Assembly: GCA_028285415.1 (NCBI GenBank)
Contig: JANQPF010000009.1
Span: forward strand, 310,001 to 374,000
Direction: 5' to 3'
DNA: 64,000 nt
From: Pseudomonadales bacterium
Lineage (GTDB): Bacteria > Pseudomonadota > Gammaproteobacteria > Pseudomonadales > Azotimanducaceae
The notes beneath the pieces are model-generated. The model was not told the DNA's origin. It was given only the letters and a program-made list of their open reading frames with translations, and made no database searches. The translations under genes were made by a program, and so were the position numbers. Below, piece by piece: positions 24,804 through 33,219 of the stretch (positions are counted from its first letter, which is position 1; the number at the start of each line of letters is the position of its first letter).

Positions 24804-25946
24804 CTACCAGGCCGCCCGATACAGCGCTTCCAGCGCGGCAGGGTCAACGGGACGCGGGTTGGTGAAGTTCACCGGATCGGCAGTGGCGTCTTCGACGAGC
24901 ACCGGTAACAGATCATCCTCACCGCCCAGATCCGATATGGAACGATCGATACCAATGTCGCTGCGGAGCTGAACAACCGCGTCGATGGCGCCCGCGCCGG
25001 TAGCGGGCCCTGACGGCGCGAGAATACGCGCCACTTCCGCATACTTATCAGCCCGTTCCGGCATGTTGTACTCCATCACGTGCGGGAGCATGGTTGCCAG
25101 CGTCTGGCCGTGCGCGGCGTTGAGCCGCGCTGAAATGGCGTGTCCAGTGCCATGTACGGAGCCGAGTCCGCAGACGTTGAACGCCATCGCCGCCTGTGCG
25201 GAAGCCAGCAGCATCTGTGAGCGTGCCTCGATGTCGGTCCCGTCCTTGACGGCATCTCGCAGATACCCGGCAACCTTGGCAATTGCCTGGAGCGCAATGC
25301 CGTCGGAGTAGGCGTTGGCTCCAACCGACACGAACGCCTCAATGGCATGGGTCAAGACATCGTAGCCGCACGTGGCCGTTGGGTAGGTCGGCAGCCCCAC
25401 CGTGAGATCGGGATCGAGGATCGCGAATGCAGGCGTGATGCTTGGATGCATGACGTAGGTTTTCCGGCCGAGCTCGGTGTTGGTGATGACGCAGGCGCTG
25501 TTGGTTTCTGAACCGGTACCCGCTGTAGTAGGGACGGCGATCACCGGCGCTTTCGCATCCACCGGAGTGGATGCCTGCATCTCAGCGACGGTGCCGGGGT
25601 TGGCTGCCAGGAGGGCAACGGACTTCCCGCAGTCCATAGACGATCCCCCGCCGATCGGGATGACGCAGGCGTCTCCGAGCTCACGAAGCTTAGCGGCACC
25701 CGCTTCGACATTCTGATCCGTCGGATTCGGCTCGACGCCGTCGAATACCTCAACACGAAGATTAGATGCTTTCAGTGCATCGAGAACCGGATCCAGGACC
25801 CCGCTCGCAGCCAGGTTTTTGTCCGTGACGATGAGCGCCGCGTTCAAACCGAGCACTTGAATATGGTTACTGAGTTGGCTGCTGGCACCCCTGGCGAAGG
25901 TAATGGTCGGTAATGGGCGTGCAACAAAGTTCTCGTCTGAAAGCAC
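24804..25946 (-). CDS. Iron-containing alcohol dehydrogenase
   Basis: A 380-aa group III ADH. NAD-binding GGGSSMDCGKSVALL near 98, TTAGTGSETN near 138, and the metal ligands Asp and three His in the region from TCGYDVLTHAIEAFVS near 190 to GTGHAISARLNAAHGQTLA near 266. It oxidises or forms a primary alcohol or similar with NAD(P). It lies alone on the minus strand, with a 99-bp gap to the deacetylase upstream. Confidence 0.9.
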   Translation of the reverse strand: MLSDENFVARPLPTITFARGASSQLSNHIQVLGLNAALIVTDKNLAASGVLDPVLDALKASNLRVEVFDGVEPNPTDQNVEAGAAKLRELGDACVIPIGGGSSMDCGKSVALLAANPGTVAEMQASTPVDAKAPVIAVPTTAGTGSETNSACVITNTELGRKTYVMHPSITPAFAILDPDLTVGLPTYPTATCGYDVLTHAIEAFVSVGANAYSDGIALQAIAKVAGYLRDAVKDGTDIEARSQMLLASAQAAMAFNVCGLGSVHGTGHAISARLNAAHGQTLATMLPHVMEYNMPERADKYAEVARILAPSGPATGAGAIDAVVQLRSDIGIDRSISDLGGEDDLLPVLVEDATADPVNFTNPRPVDPAALEALYRAAW

Positions 25947-26045
25947 GGTAACTCCTTAGGTTGATAGGTTGTAACGGTTAGTAGTGGTTTAACACAATTG
26001 GGGCAGACACGCGAAGATTTGTTCCTCGTCAATAGGTCAGCGGCC

Positions 26046-27233
26046 TCAGGATGATTGCAGCTCGATGAGTCGACGCATGAAGTTGGTCCCCTCCTCGAGC
26101 TGGGCAATCGATATGAACTCGTCGGGTTGGTGGGCCTGATCGATCGAACCCGGACCACACATGGCCACCGAAAATCCGGCCTGTTGAAACTGTCCGGACT
26201 CAGCCGCGTAAGGCACCACCTCGATGGCATTCTGACCGGAAAGCTGCTTCGCCAGCTGCACCGCGTCCGTATCCTCCGGGACGTCAAATCCGGGGACGTT
26301 GGCGTAGACCTCGATGGCAACCTGTGTATCCGGGCAGATGGCCTGCATCTCGGGTTCAACCACCTCACGCACGTACGCTTCATATTCGGCGAGATACTCA
26401 CCCGGGTCCTCGCCGGGGAGCGTACGGATGTCGGTGACAAAACGGCATTCGCGCGCCGTGATGTTGTGCGCCGTGCCGCCATGCACCACACCGCAGTGCA
26501 AAGTCGAGTACGGCGGTTCAAACGCACACTCCGGGCTTGCCGCTTCGGCATTTGCGCGCTGCCGCTCGCCCAGCCAGTTGATCAGACGACCGGCCACCAT
26601 GACCGCCGAAACGCCGCGCTGCTGCTGACTCGAGTGGGCTTCGTGACCGGTCACATGAGTATCGAAGTGAAGAATGCTCTTGTGGCCCGTCACCACCCTC
26701 ATGCTGGTCGGCTCACCCACGATGACGGCGCGCGTGGGGGGCAGCTCACTTTTGATGGTATCAATCAAACGCGGCGCACCCAGGCAGCCGATCTCCTCGT
26801 CGTAGGACAGTGCAAGGTGAATGGGACGCTTGAGCGCTTTCATCTCCGGCACCAGCGCCAGCGCAATGGCGCTGAAGGCTTTCATGTCACAGGTTCCGCG
26901 TCCGTAGAGCAGACCTTCCTTTTCTGTCAGCACAAACGGATCCGTATGCCAGTCCTGGCCTTCGACGGGCACCACGTCGGTATGACCCGACAGGATCACC
27001 CCACCCGGTTCAGAGGGGCCGATGGTTGCATAGAGATTGGCCTTGGCACCGCAGTCGCTGTCGACCCGATGCGCCTCAATCCCATTCGCGGCGAGATAAT
27101 CCTGCACGAAGGCGATCAGCTCGAGGTTCGATTCCGAAGATACCGTTGGATACGAGACGAGCTTTTCCAACATATCTCGCGGCGTGTACCGCGCCGCGGT
27201 GTCACTCGCAGATTGCGTCAGTCTCTCTTTCAT
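26046..27233 (-). CDS. argE: Acetylornithine deacetylase-like M20 peptidase
   Basis: A 395-aa zinc amidohydrolase of the M20 family. VILSGHTDVVP near 76, YGRGTCDMKAF near 109, SYDEEIGCLGAPRL near 143, and the dimerisation-domain part GHEAHSSQQQRGVSA near 195. The order and spacing fit ArgE, which frees ornithine from N-acetylornithine, but other N-acyl amino-acid hydrolases share them. The frame opens at 27302, but the ATG at 27233 matches the family N-terminus. It is divergent from a GST. Confidence 0.82.
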   Translation of the reverse strand: MKERLTQSASDTAARYTPRDMLEKLVSYPTVSSESNLELIAFVQDYLAANGIEAHRVDSDCGAKANLYATIGPSEPGGVILSGHTDVVPVEGQDWHTDPFVLTEKEGLLYGRGTCDMKAFSAIALALVPEMKALKRPIHLALSYDEEIGCLGAPRLIDTIKSELPPTRAVIVGEPTSMRVVTGHKSILHFDTHVTGHEAHSSQQQRGVSAVMVAGRLINWLGERQRANAEAASPECAFEPPYSTLHCGVVHGGTAHNITARECRFVTDIRTLPGEDPGEYLAEYEAYVREVVEPEMQAICPDTQVAIEVYANVPGFDVPEDTDAVQLAKQLSGQNAIEVVPYAAESGQFQQAGFSVAMCGPGSIDQAHQPDEFISIAQLEEGTNFMRRLIELQSS

Positions 27234-27325
27234 CGGCGGAGCATACGGGCTCTCCCGTCCTTTGGAAAGCCAGCTCCGGTCCAGCTCGATATAATGCCGC
27301 AACTACACTGCCGAGGGCGGCGGAT

Positions 27326-27892
27326 TTGAAACTGTATGGGAAAGGTGGTCGGTCTTTCAGGTGCCTGTGGATGCTGGAAGAAACCGGCATCGACTATGAG
27401 CACGTTCTGGTGGACTGGTCAGCTGGTGAGTCACGAACCGCCGAGTTTCTGGCAATCAATCCAAACGGAAAGGTACCCGTGTTGGTCGACGGCGATCTGC
27501 GCATCTTCGAATCGCTGGCGATCAACTACCACCTGGCGCGCCGTTACGCGGAGAACCTGTGGGTCAGCAACAGCCGAGACGAGTCTCTGGCCACCATGTG
27601 GTTAGCGTGGGGGCTGAGCGAACTGGAAGGTCCGCATGACGCCGCAAATCTCCACGCGCGCGACATCGATGCTGAGCGACTGCAGATTGCACTGAACGCT
27701 CTGCGACAAACGCTCGACAACCAGACGTACCTGCTCGGCAATCAATTTACGGTCGTAGATCTCAACACCGCCAGCCTGCTGCTGCGTCCGCAATACCGGA
27801 AAGCCGCACTCGACGACCCCGATCTGGGCACGTGGTTTCGGGCGTGCACGCGACGCGGCGCGCTGGAAAGGGCCATGGCAAAGACGGACTGA
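27326..27892 (+). CDS. Glutathione S-transferase-like protein
   Basis: A 188-aa GST. The N-terminal thioredoxin-like domain begins LKLYGKGGRSFRCLWMLEE and has NPNGKVPVLVDGDLRIFES (cis-Pro and Glu-Ser motif) near 48; the all-helical C-terminal domain has FTVVDLNTASLLL near 148. The proposed start is a TTG at 27326 behind GAGGGCGG, because the frame upstream overlaps the divergent argE gene. Substrates are unknown. Confidence 0.75.
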   Translation: MKLYGKGGRSFRCLWMLEETGIDYEHVLVDWSAGESRTAEFLAINPNGKVPVLVDGDLRIFESLAINYHLARRYAENLWVSNSRDESLATMWLAWGLSELEGPHDAANLHARDIDAERLQIALNALRQTLDNQTYLLGNQFTVVDLNTASLLLRPQYRKAALDDPDLGTWFRACTRRGALERAMAKTD

Positions 27893-27920
27893 CCGTTTTG
27901 CATGCCCCGTGCGGGCTCCG

Positions 27921-28754
27921 CTACCCGTCGCTCACCATGCGGACGTTGAGCGCCGACAGGGCAGCCATCCCTTCGGTGACCGCACCCAGGAAGCGTTCCA
28001 TCGAGTTCGGCACCGTCTTGATGTCACCCAGGACAAGGTTGTAGCGATGAACGTCGTCGTGGTGAGGCAAATCCCGCATCCGGCGAGTCCAGGCGCGCAT
28101 CACCTTGTTCTCGGACAGGTCGAGGAGATTTGCCGTTTCCAACTGGCCAATCTCTTCGTAGCACGCAAGATCTGCGATGCTGGCAGAAGTGGTCCCGGCA
28201 AGGAAGTCGCCGTCCGCCAGGTACGCGCGCTCGAGATAATCGACAATCTGAGCAACCAGCCGCTGCCCTTTTCCCAGGCCATCGTCATCAGCCATGGCGT
28301 TTTGAATGCAGAGGTTGTTGACGTAGCTCAAGGGATTCGAGCCGGGAATCCCGCCGAACGCCACCAGCACGTGTGGCGCCATCAGCGTCATCGTTGCCAG
28401 ACGGGTCAGCGTATGGTGTGAGTGGAGATATTGAGTGATTCGAGCCCTGAGCTGAATGTCATCGGGGTACATGTTCGTCCAGCCGTGTTTGACGGCAAGA
28501 TAAGCGAGGATCGCAGGCATCTCCGACAGCACAAATCCTTCGTCGTCGATGACCGGGATCTGACCGCGGGCGGTCACTGACGCCTCTCTATCAGGATCGG
28601 GCTCAATCAACTCAATCGGCAAGTCGTTCAGAACGCATGCCCAGATCACCGATCGCGATGGCTGGCTGGCGGGGTGTCCATAAACTCTGAGCACGCGGTC
28701 TCCCGGTAATGGTTCGTCAAGTGGGGTGGCCGCCGGACGCACACGATGAGACAA
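27921..28754 (-). CDS. Glutathione S-transferase family protein near a Zur box
   Basis: A 277-aa GST. Domain 1 runs from VLRVYGHPASQPSRSVIWAC near 22, with ARGQIPVIDDEGFVLSEMPA near 63; the helical domain has ASIADLACYEEIGQLE near 195. The CxxC of disulfide types is absent. The start lies 24 bp from Zur box D, which it shares with the divergent DUF1826 gene, so zinc regulation is possible but not proven. Confidence 0.8.
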   Translation of the reverse strand: MSHRVRPAATPLDEPLPGDRVLRVYGHPASQPSRSVIWACVLNDLPIELIEPDPDREASVTARGQIPVIDDEGFVLSEMPAILAYLAVKHGWTNMYPDDIQLRARITQYLHSHHTLTRLATMTLMAPHVLVAFGGIPGSNPLSYVNNLCIQNAMADDDGLGKGQRLVAQIVDYLERAYLADGDFLAGTTSASIADLACYEEIGQLETANLLDLSENKVMRAWTRRMRDLPHHDDVHRYNLVLGDIKTVPNSMERFLGAVTEGMAALSALNVRMVSDG

Positions 28755-28777
28755 CTTGCACCTTTACTACAGATGAT

Positions 28778-28789
28778 ATGTTATAACAT
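28778..28789. promoter_or_regulatory. Zur-box-like operator D
   Basis: ATGTTA-TAACAT is a perfect 12-bp palindrome. On the minus strand GTTATAACATATC matches the core of boxes B and C in 12 of 13 positions. It stands between the GST gene and the DUF1826 gene, about 12 kb from the main zinc cluster. Confidence 0.75.
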
Positions 28790-28862
28790 CGCCTGGCCGG
28801 CAGCGTGTGGAAGCGCTCCCAGACCCCTGTACTACCGGATAGTAACGTCGATGAGGAACTTG

Positions 28863-29471
28863 ATGCGACAGGTGAGCGGTAATGAGCTCGGCGACTTTGC
28901 AGCAATCTACGATGACGATGTGGAGCTCATCAGCGTAACGCGGCCGCAAGCGGACGTTTGCGCAAGCCTGGCAGAGAGGCTGATCAGTTCGCGCCAGGTC
29001 CCCCAGCTGCGTTGGGTACAGGCAGCGAATGATCCTGATGCTTCAGCCAGCGCGTTGCCAGCTACGCTGGATGCCGATGTGCGGAGCGCGCTCGTAGTTC
29101 AAATCACCGAAGCGAGCGAAGTGCTGGGTGAACTCATGGACTGTGAAGAAGTAGGCATTCGTCTCGAGACGCTCAGCGCCCCCATGTGCCCACGATTTCA
29201 TGTGGATTACGTCCCATGCCGCATGTTGATCACGTTGAGTGGTCAGGGCACAGAATGGATTCGCAACAACGACGTCGACTGGACTGTGTTTGCCAATCTG
29301 GGGACAACAACGCCACCACTCCAGGCGGACAGGCAGATCCAGCAGATGCCCACAGGCAGCTGGTCGCTGCTGAAAGGTGGCGCGTGGAACGAGCAATTCG
29401 ACGGAGTCGTTCACAGATCTCCCCACGGAGATGGCGAACGCCTGCTGCTGTCACTGGATCCGATCGTTTAG
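28863..29471 (+). CDS. DUF1826 protein, probable zinc-starvation gene
   Basis: A 202-aa protein with the DUF1826 hallmark CPRFHVDYVPCRMLITLSG near 106 and GTEWIRNNDVDW near 126; further downstream are LLKGGAWN and VVHRSPHGDGERLLLSLDP. The HxD and second His suggest an iron or zinc 2-oxoglutarate-type or other metal centre. The family is known to accompany COG0523 and Zur. The ATG at 28863 follows GAGGAAC; the ATG at 28851 in the same frame is an alternative. It overlaps the next convergent gene by 4 bp. Confidence 0.8.
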   Translation: MRQVSGNELGDFAAIYDDDVELISVTRPQADVCASLAERLISSRQVPQLRWVQAANDPDASASALPATLDADVRSALVVQITEASEVLGELMDCEEVGIRLETLSAPMCPRFHVDYVPCRMLITLSGQGTEWIRNNDVDWTVFANLGTTTPPLQADRQIQQMPTGSWSLLKGGAWNEQFDGVVHRSPHGDGERLLLSLDPIV

Positions 29472-29905
29472 TCACCGCCGTCGGCCGGCGAGGACGCTCG
29501 TTCGCACAGCCACCATCCCAGGAGGATCAAAGGGATGCCAACGAGAAAGGAGAAAACGTTGCCATCCAGACCCAGGATTGTCGGTGGCATATCAGCCGGC
29601 AGTAAATCCGGTTCCACTGACGCCCCAAACATTGGCGCAACAAGGAGCGCAACAAAAAGCGTCAGCGCGTAAGCCAGCAGGATTCCGACGCTAATTCGAA
29701 TGCGGAAGATATCTGGCCTGACCAACAGCAGAAACAGCGCAATTGAGTGCGTACCCAGTACGTGCATTACCCCCCAGATTGCGTGCAATCTGGCGTGCGG
29801 CGGCCAATCCGTGTTGCCGGCATGGATATAGCTCAGGTCCGCCACCGCAGTGGCCACAGCGCTGATCGCAACCAGCACCACGAGCAGGTTTCTGCCTGTG
29901 CTCAC
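29468..29905 (-). CDS. Hypothetical four-helix membrane protein
   Basis: A 145-aa protein with four hydrophobic segments (LLVVLVAISAVATAVADL; IWGVMHVLGTHSIALFLLLV; VGILLAYALTLFVALLVAPM; NVFSFLVGIPLILLGWWLCE). Conserved-looking polar residues include His in HAGNTDWPPHARLHAIWG and in MHVLGTH. I do not recognise the family with certainty. It stands alone, overlapping the DUF1826 gene end. Confidence 0.7.
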   Translation of the reverse strand: MSTGRNLLVVLVAISAVATAVADLSYIHAGNTDWPPHARLHAIWGVMHVLGTHSIALFLLLVRPDIFRIRISVGILLAYALTLFVALLVAPMFGASVEPDLLPADMPPTILGLDGNVFSFLVGIPLILLGWWLCERASSPADGGD

Positions 29906-29971
29906 GTCCCTCTCCCATTCGGCACGTCCCGCGACGATAGCAGACCTGCAGAGGGGAATCCTCCTCAGCGC

Positions 29972-30664
29972 TCAGGGTGCAAACCCCACCCAACCGTGCC
30001 ACGTGAACGCGGAGTAAAAAGAAGAGACGTCAGTCAGGCCAGCCTGCATCAATATCTCCATATCCTTCTCCGGCTCGAACATTGTGGTCATTGCGGATAC
30101 TGCCTCGCGCGCTGCACCCGCCATGTCCGGATCCACGCCCGAGATGATCGCAAAGCCTTCGTATCGCGACATCCAGACGTCGCGGTCGGGTGCACGCTGC
30201 GGAAAGCTGCTGTGGACCACAATCAAAGGCGCTCCGGGCTTCAGACGCTCGACAATACCGGCGACGGTTTCTCTACGATCTTCAGCATCCAGGAAGTGAA
30301 GCGTGAGCAGGCTCGTTGCACCATCGAACGGGCCTGGCGGTGCGGAATCAATGAATCCCTGATGCAGCATGACGCGGTCGATCTCGTCACCCAGTCTCTC
30401 GCGGGCTGCGTCGAGCATTGGGCCTGCCGGGTCAACGCCTACAAATTGCCATCCCGGGTTGGCTCCCGCCAGCGCCTCCAGTTCCAGACCCCCGCCGGCA
30501 CCGTGGACCAGCACCTTCCCGTCGTGCGGGACGCGTTCGCGCAGGAGTACATTCACCATACGGTGAACGTCCGCGAATCCCGGCGTGAACCGTCTCGGTC
30601 CGTCCGCATAGCTGCGCACGCGTTCAGGGTCTTCGAACACCTCGAGAAACGGATTCGATTTCAC
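29972..30664 (-). CDS. Class I SAM-dependent methyltransferase
   Basis: A 230-aa methyltransferase. SAM motif I VLVHGAGGGLELEAL near 51, acidic residue in FVGVDPAGPMLD near 73, and post-motif FDGATSLLTLHFLDAEDRRE near 113. It overlaps the Rrf2-type regulator by 4 bp (ATGA), so it is in the same operon and probably under its control. The substrate is unknown. Confidence 0.85.
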   Translation of the reverse strand: MKSNPFLEVFEDPERVRSYADGPRRFTPGFADVHRMVNVLLRERVPHDGKVLVHGAGGGLELEALAGANPGWQFVGVDPAGPMLDAARERLGDEIDRVMLHQGFIDSAPPGPFDGATSLLTLHFLDAEDRRETVAGIVERLKPGAPLIVVHSSFPQRAPDRDVWMSRYEGFAIISGVDPDMAGAAREAVSAMTTMFEPEKDMEILMQAGLTDVSSFYSAFTWHGWVGFAP

Positions 30665-31131
30665 AAGCCGGCCTCCCGAGGCATTTCTGCCGCCTGGCGT
30701 GCTCTCACACCCGCCATGTCTTTGCTGAAATCTTCATACAACGACTGCAGCGTGACGTTGCCGAATCGAGTCATCAGCAGTGATTCAGCGGCTGCAAGAG
30801 AGTCAGCCAGAGCGTTGTTCACCGCCTTTTCAACCAGACAGCCGGATGACGCGCGGCGATATCCCATGGCAAAGATTGCAGGCTCCCCGACGGCCTCATA
30901 AACATCGAGAAGGGAGACCTGCGCCAGGTCACACGCCAGCGCCCATCCGCCGGCACGCCCCTTGGACGAGGTCACCAGGCCTCTCTCCCGCAACCCGCTG
31001 AGCGTTCGCCGCACGACAACCGGGTGGGTCCGCATCATCCTGGCCAGAAAATCGGATGACACAGGCGCATCCTGGTCCGCCATGTGGAGCAGGATGTGCA
31101 GGACGTCTGAAACTCTGCTGTTTTTTTTCAT
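30661..31131 (-). CDS. Rrf2-family transcription regulator
   Basis: A 156-aa Rrf2 protein. DFLARMMRTHPVVVRRTLSGL near 27 is the HTH, with wing GLVTSSKGRAGGWALA near 52. Only one Cys (SSGCLVEKAV near 99) occupies the place of the usual three-Cys FeS cluster, as in YwnA/CymR-type members that do not hold a cluster. The ATG at 31131 is the family start; the longer frame to 31206 runs through the operator. It is the first gene of the operon with the methyltransferase. Confidence 0.85.
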   Translation of the reverse strand: MKKNSRVSDVLHILLHMADQDAPVSSDFLARMMRTHPVVVRRTLSGLRERGLVTSSKGRAGGWALACDLAQVSLLDVYEAVGEPAIFAMGYRRASSGCLVEKAVNNALADSLAAAESLLMTRFGNVTLQSLYEDFSKDMAGVRARQAAEMPREAGL

Positions 31132-31160
31132 CGCACCCTCAAGATCCCGGTCCAGATAAT

Positions 31161-31181
31161 ATGTAACATTTATAGTTACAT
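31161..31181. promoter_or_regulatory. Inverted repeat, probable Rrf2 operator
   Basis: ATGTAAC-ATTTATA-GTTACAT is a perfect 7-7-7 inverted repeat 30 bp before the Rrf2 start. It is the likely site of autoregulation. Confidence 0.6.
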
Positions 31182-31318
31182 TACAACGCTTCGGCTCGAC
31201 CGCCACCCATCACGGATCCAATCTGCTAGATTACTTGGCGGGGAATAGCGGCTTCGCAACGCCAGAAACGGGCGTATCGGGCCTTCGATCCAAACCGGGA
31301 AAACCAACCATCAATATC

Positions 31319-32128
31319 ATGAGCTGGCTGAAAGACCCACTTACGGGCTTCCTTATCATTGGCGCTGTCATATTCATTCTTGCGGGCATCGTTGCCGATG
31401 ATGAGATTTCCTACGACGTTGAGGTCCGCGACGCGGATATCAAACGCCTTCACGATCACTGGAGCATGCAGATGAGGCGCCCGCCAACGGCGCAGGAACT
31501 CACCAATCTCGTGGACCAGTTTGTCAAAGACGAAATCTACTACCGGGAAGCGCAGCGTCTTGGCCTCCACGCGAACGACTCAATCGTGCGCCGGCGCATG
31601 GTGCAGAAACTCACTTTCCTTACCGAAGACATTGCAATCTCCACGCCCATCGAGGAAACCGCACTGCGCGCCTACTTTGAGCAACACCAGGATAATTATC
31701 GCGTCCCTGCAAGCTTCTCGTTCTCGCACCGCTTTTTTTCTCCGGAAAAGCGGGAAGACGCAGAAGGAGAGGCAAAAGACGCGCTCGGGACAAATGATCC
31801 CGGCGATCCTTTCATGTTGCAGAAACAATATCGAGATCGCTCAGAGCAGCAGATCGGCAATCACTTCGGGCGCGAATTTGCCAGCGCGCTAGCGAGCCTG
31901 GAAGCCGGCGACGAGTACCAGGGTCCCATCGAATCTGCGTACGGCTGGCATCTCGTAAAACTCGAGAAAAGCAGTCCCGCGGCCGTACCCGATTTCGCAG
32001 ACGTTGCCGAACGCGTGGCTGCCGATGCCCAACAGGCAGCCCGACAGACAGCCAACGAAGCCTACTACGATGAACTGAAAGCCAGCTACAACGTGTCCTA
32101 CCCGGGCCTCGAGAATACCGCCGAATGA
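31319..32128 (+). CDS. Membrane-anchored peptidylprolyl isomerase (PpiC type)
   Basis: A 269-aa protein with one N-terminal transmembrane anchor (GFLIIGAVIFILAGIVA), a SurA-N-like helical part (LVDQFVKDEIYYREAQRLGL near 61) and a parvulin domain in the last about 110 residues ending GPIESAYGWHLVKLE. It would face the periplasm and help fold exported proteins. Its stop overlaps the HupE gene start by 4 bp. PpiC-HupE pairs are common neighbours. Confidence 0.8.
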   Translation: MSWLKDPLTGFLIIGAVIFILAGIVADDEISYDVEVRDADIKRLHDHWSMQMRRPPTAQELTNLVDQFVKDEIYYREAQRLGLHANDSIVRRRMVQKLTFLTEDIAISTPIEETALRAYFEQHQDNYRVPASFSFSHRFFSPEKREDAEGEAKDALGTNDPGDPFMLQKQYRDRSEQQIGNHFGREFASALASLEAGDEYQGPIESAYGWHLVKLEKSSPAAVPDFADVAERVAADAQQAARQTANEAYYDELKASYNVSYPGLENTAE

Positions 32129-33111
32129 AAAGCCGCTACCTGTCGCAAGCGGCGCTCAGCCTCGCCATTCTTTGTACCGGTAGTTTTGCGTTCGCCCACG
32201 AGCTCCGACCCGCTTACCTGCAGATCACCGAGGTGGACGGCGGCAGCACGAGCTATCACGTGCTCTGGAAACAGCCGGTCATCCAGAACAGTCCGCTGCC
32301 TATTGAGCTCGAGTTCGCGGACGAATGTACGGTCACCGACCTGGCACCGCCGGAGACCACGAGCGTTGCGCTCCTGCATCACTGGAAAACCGATTGCGAC
32401 CTCAGCCAATCACAGATCGAAGTGAGCGGATTGACCGCCACGCACACAGACGTCCTGGTGCGGCTCGAAAAACTGGACGGTGAGACGACCAGCTACGTGC
32501 TGCGGCCCGACGATCCGACGCTGGACCTTAGAGAAGAAGGCGCACCTGCCCTGAGCTATTTCACGATCGGTGTCGAACATCTCGTTTTCGGTATCGATCA
32601 CGTCCTATTCGTGATTGGGCTTTTCCTCTTCATTCGCGAACCGATTGCGCTCATCAAAACCATCACAGCGTTTACGGTGTCACACAGCATTACGCTTGCA
32701 CTGTCGGTTCTGGAAATCGTCAAACTCGACCAGGGGCCTACCGAAGCGGTGATTGCCTTGTCGATACTTTTTCTGGCCCGCGAACTCGTCCAGGGTGAGG
32801 GCAAACGATCGCGTCTCACCCTGGGCCGGCCGTGGGTGATGGCCTTCATTTTCGGATTGCTGCACGGTCTCGGATTCGCCGGGGCACTGGCAGATATCGG
32901 TTTACCTGAAGATGATCTGTGGCTTTCCTTGTTGCTGTTCAATGTCGGCATCGAGGCCGGCCAGATTGCCGTGATCCTCCTCCTCGCCGCCATGGCCTGG
33001 ACGTTGTCCCGGATGAACTGGCAGAAACAGTTCAACACCGTCGCCGCCTGGAGCATGGGCGGCCTGGCGGCCTTCTGGACGATCGACCGAACCGCCCTAC
33101 TACTGCTATGA
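32125..33111 (+). CDS. HupE/UreJ-family membrane protein
   Basis: A 328-aa protein with signal peptide (AALSLAILCTGSFAFA), an extracytoplasmic domain of about 130 residues starting HELRPAYLQITE, and a C-terminal membrane domain with about six to seven helices. Motifs EHLVFGIDHVLFVIGLFLFI near 152, FTVSHSITLALSVL near 184 and LLHGLGFAGAL near 246 carry the conserved His of the HupE/UreJ family, proposed nickel/cobalt or other metal transporters. Specificity is unknown here. Confidence 0.85.
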   Translation: MKSRYLSQAALSLAILCTGSFAFAHELRPAYLQITEVDGGSTSYHVLWKQPVIQNSPLPIELEFADECTVTDLAPPETTSVALLHHWKTDCDLSQSQIEVSGLTATHTDVLVRLEKLDGETTSYVLRPDDPTLDLREEGAPALSYFTIGVEHLVFGIDHVLFVIGLFLFIREPIALIKTITAFTVSHSITLALSVLEIVKLDQGPTEAVIALSILFLARELVQGEGKRSRLTLGRPWVMAFIFGLLHGLGFAGALADIGLPEDDLWLSLLLFNVGIEAGQIAVILLLAAMAWTLSRMNWQKQFNTVAAWSMGGLAAFWTIDRTALLLL

Positions 33112-33219
33112 GGCACCCGGGGCTATACTGTCGACCGAGCCCACTGCTGGATTGACGACGTCGCGCCGTCGACATCGTTGACGTTCAGCAGGAAACAACC
33201 TGCCTTGGAGGGGAGAGCC

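Noticed and set aside
26055-27329. 424-aa plus-strand open frame
   Set aside because: It is the antisense of the argE-like gene; the minus strand has clear M20 motifs, while this translation has none.
29747-30901. 384-aa plus-strand open frame
   Set aside because: Crosses three minus-strand genes (membrane protein, methyltransferase, Rrf2) that have recognisable motifs.
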